From CAZGOM01 sp964542875 (GTDB taxonomy: Bacteria > Planctomycetota > Phycisphaerae > Phycisphaerales > Phycisphaeraceae), in assembly GCA_964542875.1 (NCBI GenBank), contig CAZIWA010000050.1:1-37437 (forward strand): a DNA stretch of 37,437 nt. The letters run 5' to 3'. Below are positions 16,849 to 22,106 of the stretch, piece after piece. Position 1 is the first letter of the stretch, and every line of letters begins with the position of its first letter. The position numbers and the translations under genes were made by a program. Under the pieces are notes generated by a model. It saw nothing but the letters and a program-made list of their open reading frames with translations. It searched no databases and was not told the DNA's origin.

Positions 16849-17229
16849 TTACCTTTGGCTCGGCGGTCGATAGCCGCCGGTCTGAGGCCTCAAAGGGTTG
16901 AACCCCAACTCCGCCTCAACCCGCTTGAGGGTGTCGGCAAGCGTCGGCCACCTTTCCGCCACCACATCGGCGGGTTGTGCCTTGATGGAGTGCATCAGCG
17001 TCCCGGTGCGTATCACTCGCCTTGCCTCGGTTCTGGCAATGGCCTTGTTCATCTGGCCTTGCCAATAGTTGGTTGGGAATTGCAGGAGGTGGGCGGGCAC
17101 AGACATTTGCACGGCTATCTCTTTCATCAGCCCACGCACAAAACCCGCGTAGGTGCGGGACTTGGCACGTGCTGCCTTTTGGGCTTTTCGCACGGCCTTC
17201 CAATGTTTCAATCGTTGGCTTCGCTTCAT
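16849..17229 (-). CDS. Basic unknown protein
   Basis: A 126-residue, strongly basic protein (MKRSQRLKHWKAVRKAQKAA start) rich in Arg, Lys and Gln. It is mostly helical with no membrane segment. The ATG at 17227-17229 overlaps the TGA of the upstream membrane-protein gene by ATGA. The high positive charge suggests nucleic-acid binding, which is inference. It lies immediately upstream of the tRNA-like RNA candidate. Confidence 0.6.
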   Translation of the reverse strand: MKRSQRLKHWKAVRKAQKAARAKSRTYAGFVRGLMKEIAVQMSVPAHLLQFPTNYWQGQMNKAIARTEARRVIRTGTLMHSIKAQPADVVAERWPTLADTLKRVEAELGFNPLRPQTGGYRPPSQR

Positions 17230-17480
17230 GGCTTCACCCCCTGTGTCTGCATCATCACCCGCTCAACAGCCGACTCGACCACCCAGCATTGGTAGTGGTA
17301 GCTGGCGTAGATCGCCGCCACGGTCACCACCAGCCCCAGCACAATCACGGCGATGTCCCGGGCCACCTCGCTACCGCCGCCGCTTGAAACAGGTGGGTTG
17401 ATGGGCCTTGTATCACGTGCCCTCCACCACATTGGATGGGGTGGCTTGGGTGGAATGGACTTGTTGTATGGTGTGGTCAT
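17226..17480 (-). CDS. Small membrane protein with C-terminal TM helix
   Basis: Eighty-four residues starting MTTPYNKSIPPKPPHPMWWR. I chose this ATG because its ATGA overlaps the stop of the preceding gene at 17477-17480 and GGAGGGG is correctly spaced upstream. A longer open frame upstream is only read-through of the neighbouring coding region. Residues about 41-62 (ARDIAVIVLGLVVTVAAIYASY) form one transmembrane helix, with a Pro-rich cytoplasmic N-terminus. Function is unknown. It is one of several small membrane proteins in this stretch, possibly lysis-related. Confidence 0.6.
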   Translation of the reverse strand: MTTPYNKSIPPKPPHPMWWRARDTRPINPPVSSGGGSEVARDIAVIVLGLVVTVAAIYASYHYQCWVVESAVERVMMQTQGVKP

Positions 17481-17677
17481 AGCCATCCCCTCCAGCGAGC
17501 GATGAGGTAAGCAGCGGAGACAAAGGCAAGGGCGAGCCAGAAAAGCAGCGCCACAATTAACCGCCCCCTCACTCCTGTATCGGGAGGAGGGGAATCGGGA
17601 AGGCGGGGCGTGAAATCGCGTTCCACATACGGCGCCCCCTTGACTCTTGGAGTTGGCTGTGTGTCTCTCACCATCAT
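17477..17677 (-). CDS. Small membrane protein
   Basis: Sixty-six residues, starting MMVRDTQPTPRVKG. The N-terminal half is Pro/Arg-rich and the C-terminal half is a single hydrophobic helix (GRLIVALLFWLALAFVSAAY) ending in RWRGWL. It overlaps both neighbours by ATGA. It is a candidate holin accessory or spanin-like protein by shape and location only, and I recognise no family. Confidence 0.6.
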   Translation of the reverse strand: MMVRDTQPTPRVKGAPYVERDFTPRLPDSPPPDTGVRGRLIVALLFWLALAFVSAAYLIARWRGWL

Positions 17678-17961
17678 TTACCCTCCCGCTTGATCTCGCC
17701 CAACACCTGGAAGGGAAACCCCACATGCCCACACATCCAGTAACCCACAAACTGCGCGAATTCAGGCCATCCGATGTATAGGAGGAGGTCATAACCCCGA
17801 GTGCATCCACGTACGCAAGGGATGCCGGTTTCCATGCCGCTGATGTAGATGGGCACCCGGTACAACTTGCCGTAGTGGGTGAAACCCTCGCTGGACATGG
17901 GCCAATAGAACCACGCCCAGAAGATCGCACCCAGCAGAAAAACGATGGCGTAGAACATCAC
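17674..17961 (-). CDS. Small membrane protein with N-terminal TM helix
   Basis: Ninety-five residues, starting MMFYAIVFLLGAIFWAWFYW, which is a strongly hydrophobic N-terminal segment (signal anchor or uncleaved signal). The remainder is aromatic-rich with four cysteines (IPCVRGCTRG and WMCGHVG regions), suggesting an exported or periplasmic domain with possible disulphides. The stop overlaps the downstream start by ATGA and its own start abuts the preceding gene. Function is unknown. Confidence 0.6.
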   Translation of the reverse strand: MMFYAIVFLLGAIFWAWFYWPMSSEGFTHYGKLYRVPIYISGMETGIPCVRGCTRGYDLLLYIGWPEFAQFVGYWMCGHVGFPFQVLGEIKREGK

Positions 17962-18875
17962 ACCACCCCCGCGGCTTCTGCCTTGGCCTTGGCCTTCTTC
18001 GCCCGCGCTTTAGCCCGCGCCACAGCCGCCTTCACCGCGTCGGCCTGCTTCCCTGCCCGCGTCTTCACACCTTCCTTGATGACGCCGGTGGTGAGGGGTG
18101 CAATGGTTTCTTGCTTCTCAACCTCGCCCACGACAGCAGTAAGGGCGGTCTTGTCTTCTGCACCCCATTTGCCGGTTGTGATTTGCCAGATGATGACGGC
18201 CACGACAATTCCGCCCACGCATGCGTAGATGAGCACGGGGCTTTGGTCCGCTGCGGTGCCGCACCCGATGCAAAGGAACCCACCCAGAGCCAGGCCGACA
18301 CCCAGGAGGGGTTGTTTACCCCACGTGCCCGCCACACACCCGGCAACAAGCATCACGCCCCCCAGGCCAAAGAGGAATAGGGCCCCGTGGTTGAGGCCCT
18401 TCGTCTCGCTGGTGGTGTCGGTTGCGCCGGCCTTGCCTGATGAAGCCCCGCCTGTGCCTTCTGCACCTGGTGCGCCGAAGTTGATGCCCGGGGCGTCCCC
18501 CTTGTGCTCCATCTTCGTTTCCTGCCCGGTGGCGGTCGCCCCAGATCCGGTTGCCGTGCCTGAGTCGCTGCGGCTGGAGCTGGGGCCGGTGTGGCTGGTT
18601 TCTTCCCGCCTGATGATTTCCGCCCTTGCGTTGCCTTCAACGGTGAGCTGGCCCGTGGTGGCGTTGTAAATCACCTTGCCCGATGGAGCGGGTTGAGTGG
18701 TAGGGAGCGGAGAGGTGGGGGTGACTCCGAAGATTTCAGTATGGGGGGTGGGCTGAGTCGCCGGCGCCTGGGGGATTTCCCAGACCCTATCGCGGCCTAT
18801 GCCGCTGCATGCCAAGAGTATGGCGAGGGAGAAAGCGGTGGCGATGCCCAGGAAGATATACGCGGCCGTTTTCAT
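17958..18875 (-). CDS. Predicted membrane lipoprotein with three TM segments
   Basis: A 305-residue protein starting MKTAAYIFLGIATAFSLAIL at 18873-18875, whose ATG shares a base with the RNA ligase stop (TGATG). The N-terminus is a signal sequence ending in the lipobox-like LLAC. A Ser/Thr/Gly/Pro-rich linker with two TQP-A or TQP-T motifs follows, then three hydrophobic segments (GALFLFGLGGVMLVAGCVAG, LLGVGLALGGFLCIGCG, SPVLIYACVGGIVVAVIIW). The C-terminus is a Lys/Ala-rich helix (AVARAKARAKKAKAKAEAA). The TQPA-type linkers recall secreted proteins of some planctomycetes. Function is unknown, and a lysis or envelope role is inferred from the neighbourhood. Confidence 0.65.
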   Translation of the reverse strand: MKTAAYIFLGIATAFSLAILLACSGIGRDRVWEIPQAPATQPTPHTEIFGVTPTSPLPTTQPAPSGKVIYNATTGQLTVEGNARAEIIRREETSHTGPSSSRSDSGTATGSGATATGQETKMEHKGDAPGINFGAPGAEGTGGASSGKAGATDTTSETKGLNHGALFLFGLGGVMLVAGCVAGTWGKQPLLGVGLALGGFLCIGCGTAADQSPVLIYACVGGIVVAVIIWQITTGKWGAEDKTALTAVVGEVEKQETIAPLTTGVIKEGVKTRAGKQADAVKAAVARAKARAKKAKAKAEAAGVV

Positions 18876-19603
18876 CAGCGAGCCTCCAAAGCAGCTTCTT
18901 TGAATCGGTTCCAAACACAAATCCCTTGACCGGCTTCCTCGAAATACTTGCCGTCAACCTTGCCAGCGCGGACGTATTTGGCGAGGAAGTCGACACGGCC
19001 ATTGCGTTCAACGCGCCAGACCGCCCCCTCACACTCTTCAAGAGCCCCGTGGTGGCCCCTCTCCCCAAGCAAGCCCATAACCAGGTCAATCGAGAATGCC
19101 CGGTGTCCGCTGGCCAGCAGTGCGGGGAGGATGAGGTCTATGTGCTTAGCCCTTACCTCCAACTCCTCAAACAGCGCCCGCTGATCGCCCGTCATGAGGT
19201 CAAACACAACAAAGGGCTCATGGGGCAGGTCGTAGCGGGTGCCGTGGGCCATGGCCAACCATTCGCCACAAAAGCGTTCACCATCTTTCAGGACAGCCAG
19301 GAACCGGGCTTTGTTCTTCTCCACCCATCGGGCAAACATCCGATGTTGCTCGTGTGGGGAAGATTCAGCGGTGAAACCAGCCCGGCCAAGCGCCACAATT
19401 TCATTGCCTATGCGGGCAATCCCGACGTTGGAGCCGTCAAGCTTTTCCTGCACAATCACGCGGTCTTTTGCGTCCCTGGTCTTGATGGTGAGGATGGCGA
19501 CTTGCCCGCCGTTCATGTGGTGGTCGGCGGGGCCGGTGCGGGATCCGGGGAGATGGCCGATGGAGCCGTAGGACTTACGCCCAAGGGGTTTGGGGTTGTT
19601 CAT
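18875..19603 (-). CDS. ATP-dependent RNA ligase (nucleotidyltransferase superfamily)
   Basis: A 242-residue protein with the ordered motifs of the covalent nucleotidyltransferase superfamily: motif I EKLDGSN at residues 53-59, with Lys54 as the expected AMP-accepting residue; FCGEWLA near 111-117 and FVVFDLM at 131-137 as motifs III/IIIa; EGAVWRVER at 192-200 as motif IV; and DFLAKYVR at 205-212 as motif V with the final Lys. Such short proteins without an OB domain are usually Rnl2/DRB0094-type RNA ligases that seal RNA nicks, often tRNA repair. It sits between a small two-TM protein gene and a membrane lipoprotein gene and overlaps both (ATGA, TGATG). An RNA ligase in a late lysis-like segment is unusual. 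Confidence 0.82.
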   Translation of the reverse strand: MNNPKPLGRKSYGSIGHLPGSRTGPADHHMNGGQVAILTIKTRDAKDRVIVQEKLDGSNVGIARIGNEIVALGRAGFTAESSPHEQHRMFARWVEKNKARFLAVLKDGERFCGEWLAMAHGTRYDLPHEPFVVFDLMTGDQRALFEELEVRAKHIDLILPALLASGHRAFSIDLVMGLLGERGHHGALEECEGAVWRVERNGRVDFLAKYVRAGKVDGKYFEEAGQGICVWNRFKEAALEAR

Positions 19604-19782
19604 TTGCCGTTCCTCTCATTGTCGGGAGGAAGCAGCACAATCACGGAGACGAGGAGGATGGCGGTGAGAGGTCGCACCGTCCAAGTCCGCTCACCCCATG
19701 GAAGAATCACACGGCGGAGAGTGAAGTGGTTCCACATCACCAGAGCCGCAAGAGCAAAAAGGAGGATGTTTTCCAACATCAC
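19600..19782 (-). CDS. Small two-TM membrane protein (holin candidate)
   Basis: Sixty residues, with two hydrophobic segments (ENILLFALAALVMW near residues 4-17 and LTAILLVSVIVLL near residues 39-51) separated by a basic turn containing RRVILPWGERTW. The C-terminus is charged. Size and topology fit a small holin. It is flanked by ATGA overlaps with the lipoprotein gene upstream and the RNA ligase gene downstream. The holin call is by topology and location alone. Confidence 0.55.
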   Translation of the reverse strand: MMLENILLFALAALVMWNHFTLRRVILPWGERTWTVRPLTAILLVSVIVLLPPDNERNGK

Positions 19783-20150
19783 CGCACCCCCGCCGGTTGA
19801 GTGTCGGGGGCGTTGACGCGGATGATGGTTTCAACCTTCGAGCGATCCCCGCCGGCGCTGGTGTCGATGGTGCGGGCAAGGTCGATGCGGCCCGGCGTTA
19901 CCTGGGTGCCAGCAGCGCAACCAGGTAGAAGGGCCAGGGCGAGGCAAACAAGGCACGCCATGTAAAAACATGGCCGACTCCGGACTTGTCCGGACAATTC
20001 CGGATAATTCCGGAAAGGTCTAGAACCGTCTAGACCCTGCACAAATGCGGCGCCCCCGCGTTGGATGCGGGGGGCCGGGCGCCTATGAGAGACGGCCCGG
20101 CTATATGCGGTGTTGGTGGGGGGGATGCCTGGGAAATGAGATGAAGACAC
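19779..20150 (-). CDS. Small lipoprotein, first gene of the late operon (start ambiguous)
   Basis: The C-terminal 60 residues (from an ATG at 19959-19961) read MACLVCLALALLPGC, a short signal with a lipobox (LPGC), then a small Pro/Thr/Asp-rich domain ending DTQPAGVR. This looks like an outer-membrane spanin-type lipoprotein. The frame is open 63 codons further to a GTG at 20148-20150, which has a perfect AAGGAGG five to six bases upstream, while the ATG has no ribosome-binding site. The extra N-terminal part (for example RAVSHRRPAPRIQRGG) looks non-protein-like and covers the 10-bp repeat array, so it may be leader RNA. Either start gives the same C-terminus. The gene ends by ATGA overlap with the holin candidate. 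Confidence 0.5.
   Translation of the reverse strand: MSSSHFPGIPPTNTAYSRAVSHRRPAPRIQRGGAAFVQGLDGSRPFRNYPELSGQVRSRPCFYMACLVCLALALLPGCAAGTQVTPGRIDLARTIDTSAGGDRSKVETIIRVNAPDTQPAGVR
19979..20038. repeat. Six-unit array of 10-bp repeats built on palindromes TCCGGA and TCTAGA
   Basis: Units TCCGGACTTG, TCCGGACAAT, TCCGGATAAT, TCCGGAAAGG, TCTAGAACCG and TCTAGACCCT follow without gaps from 19979 to 20038. Each starts with a perfect 6-bp palindrome and the period is exactly one DNA helical turn, so the palindromes face the same side. The array lies just upstream of the lipoprotein ATG and downstream of the leftward promoter. It looks like a cooperative operator, but no factor is known. Confidence 0.75.
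20053..20073 (-). other. GC hairpin in leader
   Basis: On the minus strand CCCCCGC (20067-20073), loop ATCCAAC, GCGGGGG (20053-20059) form a 7-bp GC stem. There is no T tract after it. It could be an attenuator hairpin or part of a leader fold. It lies between the structured leader and the 10-bp array. Confidence 0.4.
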
Positions 20151-20186
20151 GCAAACCTCCTTGTTTGCGGGTCGTGTCTCATAGGC
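20081..20186 (-). ncRNA. Structured 5' leader RNA of the late transcript (candidate)
   Basis: GCCTATGAGA at 20081-20090 and its exact complement TCTCATAGGC at 20177-20186 close a 106-nt element that begins where the leftward promoter should start transcription. Inside, CGCAAAC/GTTTGCG forms a 7-bp hairpin whose loop AAGGAG holds the Shine-Dalgarno for the GTG at 20150. A regulatory leader is the inference. A plain 5' UTR is the alternative. Confidence 0.45.
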
Positions 20187-20193
20187 AAGAGAC

Positions 20194-20222
20194 AGTGTAT
20201 TTGAAGATTAATGAAACGTCAA
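20194..20222 (-). promoter_or_regulatory. Leftward sigma70-like promoter for the late operon
   Basis: On the minus strand TTGACG (20217-20222) and TACACT (20194-20199) are separated by 17 bp. Transcription would start near 20187, at the edge of the structured leader. It would serve the long minus-strand late operon. Confidence 0.55.
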
Positions 20223-20322
20223 TGCATATCTTGAAATTTAAAGCCGACAGGGATGGCTTGTTAGGTGTATGGCAGGGTTTCCACAAAGACTTAACAGCGC
20301 AGATGAACGATATTCATTTTTG

Positions 20323-20351
20323 TTGACGTTAGGAAAACAGTAGGGTAGTTT
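20323..20351 (+). promoter_or_regulatory. Rightward sigma70-like promoter
   Basis: TTGACG (20323-20328) and TAGTTT (20346-20351) lie 17 bp apart in an AT-rich stretch, about 85 bp before the HExxH gene. The -10 is a weak match. The 20151-20435 gap holds this promoter, the divergent one and the leader, and no other gene. Confidence 0.45.
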
Positions 20352-20435
20352 GGTGACTCCACGGAGCGGGACGATACGGCAAGGATGCCGACAAGAGCCA
20401 AGGGTAGGATGCCCGCATTTCCAAGGGGTTTGCCC

Positions 20436-20813
20436 ATGTCCAAAGTCTCCACTAAATCCATTTACCTTCACGCCGGCGTTTATTCTTACAGGCTTCAAAT
20501 CACGCGGCATTTGATGGTAAACAGTCAAGGTAAACGAGTGTTGGCCGCTGCGGTGCAAGCGGTGGATACGAAGGAGGCGGGGGTCATTTATATATCTGCC
20601 GACTTGCCCCGGGATCGTCGCTATGCCAAAGCGGCCCACGAATTGAGCCACACCCATGAATGGCACCTGGGAGTTCCCTCGACCGAAGAGGATAGGGCGC
20701 TGAGGATTGAGGCAGTGATTCAGCAACTTGACCGGGATTTAGACCGCCAAGGGGGCCGGGATGCTCTGTTGGTGCTTGAAGTTGAAGATGACGAGGATGG
20801 CGCTGGAGAGTGA
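20436..20813 (+). CDS. HExxH protein, possible ImmA/IrrE-type metalloprotease
   Basis: A 125-residue protein starting MSKVSTKSIYLHAGVYSYRL. I chose the third in-frame ATG because AAGGGG lies about six bases before it. The zinc-protease motif HELSH is at residues 68-72 in the phrase AKAAHELSHTHEW, and STEED at 82-86, with a downstream Glu, can supply the third ligand. ImmA/IrrE proteins carry HExxH and cleave phage or ICE repressors. Here the neighbour, convergent at one base distance, is an HTH-like protein that could be the target. The same N-terminal pattern (I/LYL-x2-G-x3-Y-x-L) recurs in the longer protein at 25010. Family membership is inferred. Confidence 0.6.
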   Translation: MSKVSTKSIYLHAGVYSYRLQITRHLMVNSQGKRVLAAAVQAVDTKEAGVIYISADLPRDRRYAKAAHELSHTHEWHLGVPSTEEDRALRIEAVIQQLDRDLDRQGGRDALLVLEVEDDEDGAGE

Positions 20814-20814
20814 G

Positions 20815-21381
20815 TTATTTGGAAGGGGCCTTCTGTACCTTGGGGGGCTTAGTGATAGTGGCGTTGCTATTAAGCGTGCTGGCGGCCATTTTGCGGCCTT
20901 CCTCTGGCGCTTTGGGGAGTTTGATGGGCTGGGGCTCATCACCAACGATTGGCACCTCCACCGCTTCCTCTGCCTCTTTTGCTTCCCTTTGCACGATTGC
21001 TAGTAGCGCAGCGGGCGTTTTGTGTTGCTTGACCTGGTGCCACTGGCGAGCCAAGAACAGGGCCCTCGTCTCTCTGTTCATTGCATAATCGAAGATCATC
21101 GCGTCAGTGATGGTTTTTTCATCTTGCCCCATCAAACTCAGGGCCAGGCGGTAAACCTCGATCATTTCAGGAGAGGCCTCTACGCCGCCATCCCTCGTAG
21201 GCCCTTTCGCCGACCTCCCATTCAATATTTCTAGCTGCGTAACTGCGGTTTGGGTCATAAACCAGCCAAGAATTTTGTCTAACGCTGTCCGCTTACTGAG
21301 GCCGGTTATGCCTGTTATTTGATCCAGTGAGTCAAAAGCGAAGGGGCTGCCAGCAATCATTTTTTGGTCTGTACGTGCCAT
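20815..21381 (-). CDS. HTH protein, candidate lysogeny repressor
   Basis: A 188-residue protein (MARTDQKMIAGSPFAFDSLD start) transcribed leftward from the divergent control region, with AGGAG 10 bases before its ATG. The segment LDQITGITGLSKRTALDKIL near residues 19-38 reads like a helix-turn-helix. The C-terminal 50 residues are Pro/Lys-rich and unstructured (PIKLPKAPEEGRK). Its promoter is overlapped by an 11-bp inverted repeat that could be its own operator. It converges with the HExxH gene. The role as repressor is inferred from position, orientation and the HTH-like helix pair, and no family is recognised with certainty. Confidence 0.6.
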   Translation of the reverse strand: MARTDQKMIAGSPFAFDSLDQITGITGLSKRTALDKILGWFMTQTAVTQLEILNGRSAKGPTRDGGVEASPEMIEVYRLALSLMGQDEKTITDAMIFDYAMNRETRALFLARQWHQVKQHKTPAALLAIVQREAKEAEEAVEVPIVGDEPQPIKLPKAPEEGRKMAASTLNSNATITKPPKVQKAPSK

Positions 21382-21401
21382 TGTGGATAACTCCTGAGAC
21401 T

Positions 21402-21448
21402 TAAAGATTTATCAGCACTAGAGATACAAGCATACACATAAATCTTTA
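21402..21448. promoter_or_regulatory. 11-bp inverted repeat operator candidate
   Basis: TAAAGATTTAT (21402-21412) and its exact complement ATAAATCTTTA (21438-21448) face each other across 25 bp. The right arm lies between the -35 and -10 of the leftward promoter. The core GATTTATCA at 21406-21414 recurs at 21486-21494 over the rightward -10. An autorepressor operator is inferred. Confidence 0.6.
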
Positions 21449-21456
21449 CACGTCAA
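21429..21456 (-). promoter_or_regulatory. Leftward promoter of the HTH gene
   Basis: On the minus strand TTGACG (21451-21456), 16 bp, then TATGCT. It is followed by AGGAG and the ATG at 21381. The operator arm sits between the two boxes. Confidence 0.5.
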
Positions 21457-21466
21457 TGCTTTTTCA

Positions 21467-21495
21467 TTGATTAAAGAAGTTGATTGATTTATCAT
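21467..21495 (+). promoter_or_regulatory. Rightward early promoter
   Basis: TTGATT (21467-21472) and TATCAT (21490-21495) are 17 bp apart in an AT-rich island, followed by the early replication genes. The -10 overlaps the second GATTTATCA copy. TCAATG/CATTGA (21453-21458, 21465-21470) forms a further small palindrome. Confidence 0.55.
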
Positions 21496-21532
21496 ACAAC
21501 TTCCTTAAATTGAGGATTGGGGAAACCAACAA

Positions 21533-21718
21533 ATGAACGAACAAAAATTGACAGCTTCAAAGCCACCTTCCGTCCGGATTTCCATTCAGGAAGTCCAGTC
21601 TGGACGCGTTCTCTCCACAACCAGCTACACCGTTTATGGAGATAAAGATGAGGCCCAAAAGATCGTAGAGCGTTCTTTTGGGTTGAAGCCCCGCCCGCCG
21701 AAAATTCCCTCTAAATAA
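21533..21718 (+). CDS. Small early protein of unknown function
   Basis: Sixty-one residues starting MNEQKLTASKPPSVRISIQE. It has a possible two-strand plus helix pattern (VRISIQEVQSGRVL, TTSYTVYGDKDEAQKIVE) and a Pro/Lys-rich C-terminus. It is the first gene after the rightward promoter, in the place where lambdoid phages put Cro, but I see no HTH. No signal or membrane segment is present. Confidence 0.55.
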   Translation: MNEQKLTASKPPSVRISIQEVQSGRVLSTTSYTVYGDKDEAQKIVERSFGLKPRPPKIPSK

Positions 21719-21799
21719 TCACACATCCCACCTCACCCTCTGGCCAAGCCGATACGCCCGGCCCGCTCAGATAACGCCTCCTCCAGCCAAGGAACGCCC

Positions 21800-22093
21800 A
21801 TGCTTCGTATCGCCTCAACAGACCCCAGTGAACCGGAAATTCGGACGCTCATGCGCATCACCGGTCTACCCCGAATCCTCGCCATGTTTGTCGTAATCAC
21901 CGTCTGGAACACCACCCAGGCAACCGACCCGAGCGACGGATGGTTTACCCCTGACGAGGTGAAGGCGTGGACCAAATGGCCATATGACGCACAGGCGCTT
22001 TGGGATGCCCTTTTAAAGGCTGGGGTGATCGAAGAGGCATGCCCAGGGAAGGGCATTGCTAAGGCTGGAATCCTCAAGGCCACAAACAATTGA
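21800..22093 (+). CDS. Replication-associated unknown protein
   Basis: A 97-residue protein (MLRIASTDPSEPEIRTLMRI start) just before the replication initiator-like gene. The sequence is helical with a pattern resembling a small winged-helix domain (SDGWFTPDEVKAWTKWPYD, ALWDALLKAGVIEEACPG), as in DnaD-like or phage replisome-organiser N-termini. This is inference. It ends 13 bases before the next start. Confidence 0.6.
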   Translation: MLRIASTDPSEPEIRTLMRITGLPRILAMFVVITVWNTTQATDPSDGWFTPDEVKAWTKWPYDAQALWDALLKAGVIEEACPGKGIAKAGILKATNN

Positions 22094-22106
22094 ACGGACT
22101 CAGAAC

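Noticed and set aside
16702..17295. 197-codon plus-strand open frame beginning MAKTAGVGFGPTL
   Set aside because: It reads through the tRNA-like element and antisense to the 16849 gene. The GVGFGPTL phrase is just the antisense of a T arm.
19979..20038. The TCCGGA and CGCA arrays as CRISPR
   Set aside because: Units are 10 bp with no spacers of 30 bp or so, and no cas genes are present.
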